Source: Choristoneura fumiferana (Eukaryota; Arthropoda; Insecta; Lepidoptera; Tortricidae). Taken from it: a stretch of 64,000 nt of DNA. Under the pieces are notes generated by a model. The model saw nothing but the letters and a program-made list of their open reading frames with translations, did no database searches and was not told the origin of the DNA. Every line of letters starts with the position of its first letter. The first letter of the stretch is position 1. Both the position numbers and the translations under genes were made by a program. The stretch lies in NCBI RefSeq assembly GCF_025370935.1, contig NC_133496.1, positions 7,662,683 to 7,726,682 of the forward strand, read 5' to 3'. Positions 56,195 to 64,000 of the stretch are shown in pieces.

Positions 56195-56430
56195 TAGCTG
56201 ATGCCCGCGGCTTCGCTCGCGCAGATTTGGTATGTAGCTTTTTTTTGATCCCACAGGAACCATACATTATTTCGGGATAAAAAGTAGCCTATACATTAAT
56301 CCAGGGTATATATTACCTGTATGCCAAATTTCATGCAAATCCATTCAGTAGTTTTTGCATGAAAGAGTAACAAACATCCAAACAAACATGCATCCATACA
56401 AACTTTCGCGTTTATAATATTAGTGTGTAG
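56195..56430 (+). repeat. 'GGCTTCGCTCGCG' dispersed repeat, whole
   Basis: From GATGCCCGCGGCTTCGCTCG to TCGCGTTTATAATATTAGTG. It includes the ATCCCACAGGAACCAT, AAAAAGTAGCCTAT and TGCAAATCCATTCAGTAGTT blocks found in the foldback at 3097-3690. Among the commonest lepidopteran repeats by my recollection; class uncertain. Confidence 0.75.
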
Positions 56431-56539
56431 CAGATGTTTTTGCAGATGCCCTGATGCTCTGTACAGTGGGCGGTGGTTCATTATCTCAATTTCCTCGTTT
56501 TCCCACCCAGTCGTGCAAAAATTAGTAAAAAAATAAATA

Positions 56540-56635
56540 AGTAACTGGAACTATGGCCCAAGCCTCTTGTTTGAGAGGACCTGTGCCCAGCAGTGGGACG
56601 TATGTAGCTTTATGATGATGATATGATGACAGTAG
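56540..56635 (+). mobile_element. LINE 3'-end remnant
   Basis: GAACTATGGCCCAAGCCTCT, GTGCCCAGCAGTGGGACGTA and ATGATGATGATATGATGAC form a VQQW-like end followed by the usual TGA tail. Confidence 0.6.
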
Positions 56636-57225
56636 GTCACTACAATTTTTTACGCCTGCTCTTAATTGTTTATGTTTCTCTGCGTTAATTTACAGAGCGT
56701 AATTTTCCATTACTGCTTTTCAAAGGAAAATGCCCAATTACAGTTTTGTAGGCACTTAAACAGCGAACTATATCTATTTCCAAAACGAATAAACGTAAAA
56801 CGAAACAAGTTAATAATACAAAAAGGCCGTGTAATGTTACTATTAGCACCACGAAATTACCTATAAAATTTAGCGATATAGCGGGTCAAGTTTCTACCGA
56901 AATTCCTCTCAAGCGGAATATTGCTGCTTAATACAGTTGTAACGGCTTACAATGTCCACTATACAGCTTAATTGAGCAATTGGACTGCTGGAGATTAGGA
57001 CAAGAAACATGATTCGTCATTGTATTAGCCAGTGAGGGATTTCTGACAGATAGAATATCGCTAGTTGGCGTTAGTATTGTGGGGTTTGTTTGATAGGGTG
57101 AGGGCGTGAGGGTTACTTACTGCACAGAGTACATATATAACACAGACACCACCTAGTACAAGCAAATGGTATCACCCTAATACTGGCTATTCAACTGGCT
57201 ATTTTTCTTTCCTTCGATTTTCCAA
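56636..57225. other. No recognisable gene
   Basis: Non-coding by eye; the 66-codon frame at 56666-56866 has no features. Confidence 0.45.
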
Positions 57226-57694
57226 TAGATGGCACCAGTGAGAACACAAATAACACTATACGTATTGCCATCTAGTGAGACACTAAGGATACGGTACACT
57301 GACAACAACCAACAAGCTCACCAACTGAGCCTAGACGACTAGAGATACGCATGATGTCTCTGTCTTATTTACGTCATTAGAAGAGAATGGCATGTTTCTC
57401 TCAAATAGTTTCGACGAATGTGAGCAAGCGCGGGGCAAGCGCATTCCGGTTATTCGCCATCTAGCGTCACAATTGCAAAACACTACGAAAGCCTCATCGC
57501 TGAAATGTAGCCACATGTAACCTATACTTTCGTATTCTCAATTTATTATTTTTATGGTGTTTCTTATCTTCAAATTAAGGAGTTGAATTAAGGTTGATGT
57601 GAAGTTGTGTTTATTTTTAATCTAAATATTTCTACTTAATTCGGCTAATTCACATTTTATAATTTACAAATGTTAATAGTAGTGCCATCTATTG
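57226..57694. promoter_or_regulatory. Four CCATCTA motifs, CTCF-like
   Basis: TAGATGGCA (57226-57234), TGCCATCTAGTG (57266-57277), CGCCATCTAGCG (57455-57466) and GTGCCATCTATTG (57682-57694). The core CCATCTAG resembles the CTCF-type recognition core (inverse CTAGATGGC). Whether it is bound in this insect is unknown. Confidence 0.35.
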
Positions 57695-57963
57695 CTGTTT
57701 TTTTGTATTAAATATAGCTTGTAGGGATTGGTAGGCCATGCTTACTGTAACAGTTGGCGCAGTATCTTGAGGTCAATTTGCTAACTTTGATATTTGTGTT
57801 ACGTTTTTGATTGGTTAAATAGCTAAATGAGCCAAACTTTTACCCTCACTCTCGATTATAAGCAAACAAGTTTCAGGGTTTCAGTTATTTAATTAATATA
57901 TTATTAGGGCCCGGAATTTTGCGTGCGGCTATTGACAGATTGTAGGGAGAGAGCACCGCTTTT

Positions 57964-57980
57964 TATCGATATTATCGATA
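57964..57980. promoter_or_regulatory. Two TATCGATA octamers
   Basis: TATCGATA at 57964-57971 and 57973-57980. This is the DRE site bound in flies by DREF, and by BEAF-32 through CGATA. A GAGAG run lies just before (57943-57952). No gene start is apparent beside it. Confidence 0.45.
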
Positions 57981-58190
57981 GTATCCAACTATTATAAATG
58001 CGGTTAATTTATCTAAATAAAATGATACTTGCAAGCAAATACCTACTTACGTTATCAACTTTTATATATATCTAATATGTATTGTGTTATGTATTGTATG
58101 TTTTTTATATGTATTCGTAGTTATAGTGATTTCAATAAAGAAATTTAAATGGATTAAATTTTCCGATGTATAAAAGTATGAAAGTACTTA

Positions 58191-58336
58191 CAGTCGAACA
58201 AATTGAATCATGACCCAGGGTGGAACCTTTTAATAATCAATTTCACTATGATTTCCTTGACAAAAGTATGAGATGTCAACATGACATTAGTAGCACAAAG
58301 GTTCCAGCCTGCCTGGGTTTTCAATTTGTTCGACTG
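58191..58336. mobile_element. 146-bp Tc1/mariner-type MITE
   Basis: The ends are exact inverses over CAGTCGAACAAATTGA, with further matches inward (GGAACCTTT), and TA on each side (58189-58190, 58337-58338). No coding capacity. Not the same ends as the Tc1-type element at 17442. Confidence 0.88.
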
Positions 58337-58390
58337 TACGTATCATCGAAAAGTTAGAGGTTTTATTTAATAGAAACATACATAAAAACA

Positions 58391-58523
58391 AATTGTCTAT
58401 TTGAAAATACAAACTGAAATATAGATGCACAGAAAAAACAGAAAAATAAGACCATCACTGGGAATCGAACCCAGGTCCTCGGTAATCCGTACCGCGTGCT
58501 ATACCGCTACACCACTGATGGTC
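58391..58523 (-). mobile_element. SINE family 1 head
   Basis: Minus-strand tRNA-like head with GGTTCGATTCC (about 58470-58460) and the start of its body (GCACAGAAAAA...). The body is cut near 58391. Confidence 0.7.
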
Positions 58524-58544
58524 AAAAAATAAAAAACTGAACTG

Positions 58545-59335
58545 AAACTGATGCCAGCAGGAGTGGGACAATTCACAATAGTCGTCTACTTCACCTACAT
58601 ACTATGGGTTTCAATCCCTCCTGCTGGGTCGTGCTGAGTCACCGACTTCGAGCTAGTACGTACCTACTTACCTAGAAAAATATTTTCAAGGGTTTTGTAG
58701 TCGGTTTCATTTTTTGTTATTTTTTTATTTTTTTGGAGTCGGTTTTACTTTTTTGTTAAAAAAATTTTATTTCTAATTTTTAGTGATTCGTAGCCAAAGT
58801 ACATCTCACAACTATTCCATTAAGCCCAAACACGACTTAGTTACGTTGTTTTATAACAGAGTTCCGTCGCCTACCTTCTGGCTTCAGCATCAGATCAGTT
58901 CGAAAGAATCATTAACTTAAAGCATCTTCTTAGTTGCTTATCTAGTAAGTATATTAATCATGATAATTTAAATTTAACCCGTGAAATACTTGTTATTGAA
59001 GTAGTAGTTCCGTTGGTCAAATCTGGTCTTCATCCTCAGTTCCACTTCAACCAAATTATGATTTGCAAGAGCAAATGCACGAGTTACTGCTAAATATATC
59101 CAAATTACTATAGGTGTCGCTACAATATTTGAAGAGTTCCCTCGATTTCCTTAAGATCCGACCATCAGATCCTAATTTGCTGCTTATGGACCTAATTAAA
59201 AGCATTCCTAGACGAACTCAAAAAAATTTTTGAAATCGGTTCATAAATGACGGAGTTCTGAGGTAACAAACATTAAAAAAAAAAAAATACAACCGAATTG
59301 ATAACCTCCTCCTTTTTTTGAAGTAAATAAAATCT
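58545..59335 (+). repeat. CGACTTC repeat (copy B)
   Basis: Inverse of 38635-39295 plus 42939-43000. Its short left arm is cut to GCCAGCAGGAG. No LTR element here, so it shows what the insertion site of the Gag-only element looked like before insertion, though in a different copy. Confidence 0.85.
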
Positions 59336-59339
59336 AAAG

Positions 59340-60189
59340 TTAACCAAATTGAATCAAGCATGTACACAATAAAAAAAAAACTGATTGTATTCCAAAATTG
59401 AATCTTTTTGCTGCAAATGTCATGTTGATTTTCCGTACCCATCTCATCTGCCAAACAAATCATCACGAAATTATGCCAAGTTCTGCCCTGGTAGTAATTC
59501 AATCCTTCAGTTTCCTCCATCGTATTTGACAAATTATGTGGTATAATTATTCGTATGTAGATTGTTAAGACTTAAGAACCGAGTTTGGTAACTTACTCAA
59601 GAGACTTAAGCACTGATTAACACGCGTGTAACGTTGTTACAAACTTCGCTGACTCGAGGAAGTATAAGTATTTTAATAATTTTAACTCCTTGCGGCCTTG
59701 TGGCACGTTTCTACTGCAGTGACGATTTTTTCCTGGAACTGTAAAGTATTCAGTATCCTGTGTGAATCTTAGAGGTTACGTTAGTTGCATTTTACAATAA
59801 ACCTCAAGTAATGACAGTTTAACAAAAAGTTCGTCCATATAAAACAGTTTGGAAATAAAACATTTTGAAAAAAACATTTTCAGCAAAAAATTAAAGAATT
59901 CTTTTTCATAAGTAAAATATTATGCACACAATATTCCAACAAAGCGAGTTTTACAAGTTTTGCAACAATATCTAATAAGACCGCCTTACAGCGTTGTAGA
60001 GACACAAACGACAGCTAAACACAGCTTAGCAGCTTCATTTTAACATTCTTCCGCGTTGTTAGCAGACGACGAAGCTACTTGTACAACTATTTGCTTAGAC
60101 TAAAAAATAAACGAGAAGTTACGTTACAGACAAAATTAAAAATTATTGGTAAAAAAAACATTTTGAATACAAGCATTTTTTGCTGACTT
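59340..60189. other. No recognisable gene
   Basis: AT-rich, non-coding by eye. Confidence 0.5.
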
Positions 60190-60420
60190 TACTTTTCGTT
60201 GGCTGTACTTGCATTGTCACTCAAACTACATTTGCATGCCAAATTTCAAGTCGATGCCATTAACCGTTGAACAGTTCCGTCCTGCGGAGACGATCCTGGC
60301 CGGACTACCAAAATGTCACTTCCAGATTATTGTATTATCACGCAATTTAGATAATTATGCCAAATTACAAGACTATCCGACTACTATAACTGGGTCAAAT
60401 TTAACTTGCAAGATTTGACC
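60190..60420 (+). mobile_element. SINE family 1 body
   Basis: CTGTACTTGCATTGTCACTC, CATTAACCGTTGAACAGTTC, CTGCGGAGACGATCCTGGC and AACTTGCAAGATTTGACC correspond, in the other orientation, to 1500-1700. Confidence 0.65.
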
Positions 60421-60439
60421 CGCACATACAAGATACCGT

Positions 60440-60650
60440 TGGCCGTGTGTCCGTCGAGAATTGCACCACCCCCTCTCTTCCCGTGGGTGTCGTAAGAGGC
60501 GACTAAGGGATAAACCGGAGGATGGGCAGCAGCGTCTTCCGCGAACTATCGGATATAACTGCAACGCCAGCCCGCCTGCCAAGTGTGGCGACTAAGGCCT
60601 TGGGGGAGGCCTATGTCCAGCAGTGGTCGTCTTTCGGCTGACATGATGAT
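60440..60650 (+). mobile_element. Composite LINE/SINE 3' end
   Basis: GGGTGTCGTAAGAGGCGACTAAGGG, GGGGGAGGCCTATGTCCAGC, then TGACATGATGAT: a common lepidopteran retroposon end. Confidence 0.65.
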
Positions 60651-60799
60651 ACAAGATACATTGCAAGTTAAATAAAAGCTTTTTAAAATTAAAAAAACAC
60701 GAGCTACTTGTAAACTACAGTGAAACAGTCAGTCAATTCCCTAATTTCCGAGCATTGGTAGTAATGAATTATTGCGGCCTATTTATATTACAGAGTAAA

Positions 60800-61062
60800 C
60801 GTTCTAATTTTTAGGGTTCCATAATCTCAAAAGGAAAAAACTAAACAGTTATAGGATCACTTTGTTCTCCATTTGTCTGTCAAGAACCTTTCTCTCGGGA
60901 ACGCGTGGAGGTATCGAGTTACAATTAAAACCAGATACCCAGGTCTACAGTCCCTGTCCCTGTAGATATAAAAAATAATGCGGACGTCAATGCCGCAAGA
61001 AACGCATATTTTGTCACGCTCAAGGGAATCTGAATTTATAGGGTACTTATACTTTCTGTTGA
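60800..61062. repeat. 'gggttccata' repeat fragment
   Basis: TAGGGTTCCATAATCTCAAA followed by TTTGTCTGTCAAGAACCTTTC resembles a very common lepidopteran dispersed repeat. Non-coding. Confidence 0.5.
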
Positions 61063-61334
61063 CCTGGGGGGCTACTTCCAAATTCGAAAATCGAAGTTCG
61101 CGTCGTACCATCCCTCTCAGTCTCGTATTAAATAACATATGCGTCAGCAGTCAGTTTCGGTACGATACGAACTTAGATTTTCGAATTTAAGAATAAGAAT
61201 GGTTTATTGGCTGATAAAAATAGATACACATACAGACACTGAAATATACATATGGGCATGGGCCTATTCTTACCAGCCAAAATGGCTGCCACTCAGCTAT
61301 GTGTCGCGAAAATTTCGTAGTAGCCCCCCTGGAA
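61063..61334. mobile_element. MITE (GGGGGGCTACT family)
   Basis: Left CTGGGGGGCTACTTCCAAATT and right inverse CAGGGGGGCTACTACGAAAT face each other. An inner inverse pair (ATTCGAAAATC.AAGTTCG, about 61081 and 61180) is also present. Relative of 23567-23702. Confidence 0.75.
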
Positions 61335-62353
61335 CTATAAAATTTATGAAGTATTAAATGCCGTCTTATACTAAAATTACTGGGGAAAATCTGAAAACTA
61401 TACATTTTAATTAATTATATCGGTACCTAACCATCTAACTGACCCTACGCTGCGTAAATTTCGGTCACTAGGCTCTGCTACATTTGGATATACATAGATA
61501 CATACAAATTTGTACTGAACCCTCGGTGCGCAAGTCCGACTCGCACTTGTATTTTTTTCTTAAAGTGCTACAAAACGGACGCACACGAGTTTTCTGGTTT
61601 ATTTTAATACTTTATTTATGCTTTAATGCAAACGAACACCTCGGTGCTGCTCAAGCTGCATTACAGTCGAGTCTACTTAGGTGTAAGTAACATAAACTTG
61701 TCTACTTTATCATGCTACGTAACTAAGTCCTAATTTTGTGACGCTGTTTGTAGTTTGGTACAGTGTGTTTGCATTTATAGTGCAATTTCTTTTTATTTTT
61801 ACGTACAAAGTACGAGGTACTCCAGTCGACGCGTTGATTTTTTTATATACCTACTTACGACCATGATTTTTTTTTTAAATAGGTACACAAACATCTATAA
61901 TTTATAAATAATGTGTATTCTGCTGCCAACAAATATTACAATTTTAATTAAAAATTAAAAGGGCTCCTGAGTATATTTTACTTAAAAGCAGAGCCCTACT
62001 AACAATGGAATTTTATGGATACGACCGTAGTGTATATTTATGGAACCCTCGGTGCTCGAGTAAGTACAACTCGCACTTGGCAGGTTTGTTACACTATAGC
62101 CATCATGTTGTCACATCAGTATGAACATTTTGGTAGCATTATAGGCGCCAAATTAACTCATTGGCTTCCCACAATTTCCTAAAACTGACTTAAAGTAACA
62201 GTTTAATTTCGTACGCAATATTAAACAGAGTTTATGTATTATTAGAATATGATCATTAAACCACTGCCAAGATTCTATTTTCAAACTTTTCCAAAGTCGG
62301 TCTCTTGAAATAACATTGTACAAAATTGCCTTTAAAGCTAACAATTAGGAAAG
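61335..62353. other. No recognisable gene
   Basis: Scraps of the 'gggttcc' repeat (TGAACCCTCGGTGCGCAAGT near 61517 and GGAACCCTCGGTGCTCGAGT near 62042). The rest is AT-rich. Confidence 0.45.
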
Positions 62354-62356
62354 TTA

Positions 62357-62736
62357 GGCAGCTGTCTCACCGCCGGCGAGGAAACGATTAGCTATCGACT
62401 ATTTTCTCGCTCAAGAAACGAACAAAAGATATAAGATCCTGTGTGAGTAAAAGAGACACATATATTAATAGTTGATCGCTGGCGGTTCACACTGCCGGCG
62501 AGAAATCGCTCTTACATCTTTTATCGCAGCGACAAGAGCTATAAAACTCGCTGAGCTATAAAACTAGCTCAGCGATACTCGCTCAGCGCTGTTATCTTGG
62601 CGGCCGCCCGGCTCGAGCGAGTGGAGCGAGTAATCGCCCGTCGTGCTCGAACACTCGCTTTTCACTGCTCGCCCACTCGTTTCTAGTTACTCGCTCTGCT
62701 CGCTTCTCGCTCATCGTCGGCGGTGGGACAAGTGCC
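62357..62736. mobile_element. PIF/Harbinger-like MITE, 380 bp
   Basis: Ends GGCAGCTGTCTCACCGCCGG and, inverse, GGCACTTGTCCCACCGCCGA, with TTA on each side (62354-62356, 62737-62739). A third partial end (CACTGCCGGCGAG near 62490) and many CTCGCT repeats lie inside. Unusually GC-rich right half. Confidence 0.85.
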
Positions 62737-62739
62737 TTA

Positions 62740-63220
62740 ATGTTGAACTTGTGCGGAGTTGAATCCGAATTTAACTTATTTTCTAAGTGCAATTACTTTC
62801 AAATTAATGTTAACGCTGTTAAAGGAAATCGAGGTCAATATCGTTTTAATAAAATTTAATGTTATTAAATTATGTTACGGGGCTTTATTGCGCGGGAAAA
62901 ATGTGTTTTATTGAGAACTTGGCAAAATAATTTATGTATGTATTGATCTTTATTGTATATAAGATACACTAAAAAGAATTGCATTGAGCAACAAATGTAT
63001 CCAGGTGAACTTATCTCGTAAAGGAAACTCTTCCAATTAGCCTTCGAAAAATTGACAGGACAACATAAACAAGAGTGGACTAGTATTCCTAAATAGACTA
63101 GATTAGTAAATAAATGAGACTTTAGTTATTTTTCCCTTATTTTTTGTTATCTTTGTACCTATTTTTTTGTAGTCGGTTTAATTTTTATTTCTCGCTTTTG
63201 TAACTAACAGTTAGCGGGGT
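62740..63220. other. No recognisable gene
   Basis: AT-rich; GTAGTCGGTTTAATTTTTATT near 63171 is a scrap of the CGACTTC repeat. Confidence 0.45.
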
Positions 63221-63226
63221 ATCGTA

Positions 63227-63469
63227 CACACACACACACAAACATCACGCCTGTATTCCCAAATGGGGTAGGCAGAGCACACGAAACGTTACCACTTCGG
63301 AGCCACTTTTACCAATTTAAGTTTTAAGTTTGACAAAAATGGTCCGATATTTAGTAACAGGTTGCTAGCCTGTCGCCTACGGTATACCTTAACCTATAAC
63401 CTTTGTCGCCTCTGACGACATCCACGGATGAAATGGAGAGGTGTAATTCTAACCCGACACCACACGGGC
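63227..63469 (-). mobile_element. Retroposon (same family as 2216-2473)
   Basis: ATCGTA on both sides (63221-63226, 63470-63475) is the target duplication. (CA)n at the left is its (TG)n tail on the minus strand. Independent of the insertion in the duplicated segment. Confidence 0.85.
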
Positions 63470-63613
63470 ATCGTAACATCTCGATTAAAATCGGGATGCC
63501 TAAATTATTGACGTGACGTCCATGATGAGAAATATGACAAAGCTTGAGTACATTAACTCCGAGGAGTTGCATCCAAAGTCACCTAACTTACGCTTTTCTC
63601 ACTCTCCGGGATC

Positions 63614-63924
63614 GTCATCATCATCATCAGTCGGAACACGTCCACTGCTGAACAAAGGCCTCCCCCTTAGAACGCCACAATGAACGACAACTAGCCACTT
63701 GCATCCACCGGTTTCCCGCAACTCTCACGATGTCGTCAGTCCACCTGGTGGGAGGCTTGCCAACGCTTCGTCTTCCGGTTTGTGGTCGCCACTCGAGGAC
63801 TTTTCTCCCCCAACGGTTATCTGTTCTTCGAGCGATGTTGCCCGCCCATTGCCACAAACTTGCATATTTTTCCAGCTATGTTGGTGACTTTAGTTCTTCG
63901 ACGAATTTCCGTATTCCGGATTTC
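63614..63924 (-). mobile_element. 5'-truncated RTE-like LINE insertion
   Basis: Flanked by CTCTCCGGGATC (63602-63613, 63925-63936). The minus strand encodes the reverse-transcriptase ORF end, open from about 63857 to 63627: VLEWRPQTGRRSVGKPPTRW, TDDIVRVAGNRWM, AFVQQW, stop, then a TGA-repeat tail. In a full element this ORF nicks DNA and copies the RNA. Only about 76 codons remain. Confidence 0.88.
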
Positions 63925-63936
63925 CTCTCCGGGATC

Positions 63937-64000
63937 ATCATCTTCATATCAGCCGTAGGACGTCCACTGTTGGACATAGGCCTCCGCCATGATGTCGCTC
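63937..64000 (-). mobile_element. LINE 3' end, cut by window end
   Basis: ATCATCTTCATATCAGCCGT, CCACTGTTGGACATAGGCCT: another RTE-like LINE end pointing left. Confidence 0.7.

Overview
This is AT-rich animal DNA with spliceosomal introns, and it is crowded with decayed transposable elements. The LINE 3' ends (VQQW followed by a stop and a GAT/TGA-repeat tail), the tRNA-headed SINEs and the 'GCGACTTCGCTCGCG' and 'CGACTTCAAAAAAAGG' repeats are of the kinds I associate with moth and butterfly genomes. I therefore infer a lepidopteran nuclear contig. There are no bacterial operons, CRISPR arrays or rRNA, and I see no functional tRNA. One 100-base run of N (5206-5305) marks a scaffold gap.

Layout. 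1-5205 is one copy of a >5.2 kb segment that occurs again, in the same orientation, at 44571-49913. It holds nested MITEs, SINEs and a foldback. 5306-12400 is mostly featureless, with a hairpin, a LINE tail and a long-armed MITE. 12490-15440 (minus strand) holds the best cellular gene: four exons whose splice sites and reading phases all agree, with an AATAAA signal after the stop. Just upstream of it a copia retrotransposon (about 15.7-22.0 kb) is split by a 3.0 kb Tc1/mariner-type element (17442-20481) flanked by TA. That element carries a broken three-exon transposase with DD35E spacing and three tRNA-like modules. 22-30 kb is mostly non-coding, with MITE remnants and a weak candidate for plus-strand exons. 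30.6-36.4 kb holds a decayed gypsy pol followed by a decayed BEL/Pao gag-protease, both on the minus strand. 36.4-38.3 kb is a decayed minus-strand gene with a 36-bp coding minisatellite and a GC-rich promoter-like region. 39296-42938 is a young LTR retrotransposon with near-identical 255-bp LTRs that encodes only Gag and protease. It sits inside a widespread repeat. 50256-51298 is a piggyBac-like deletion derivative. 57.2-58.0 kb has four CCATCTA motifs and two TATCGATA motifs with no gene on top. The last 6 kb holds several MITEs and LINE tails.

The only likely intact cellular coding unit is the 12.5-15.4 kb gene. The rest is mobile DNA whose nesting gives a relative history: copia before Tc1; gypsy before the retroposon at 30.9 kb; the CGACTTC repeat before the Gag-only LTR element; the Harbinger-like MITE before its nested retroposon, and both before the large duplication; the duplication before the LINE fragment at 48.1 kb. 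All calls are from reading the sequence; no alignment or search was run.
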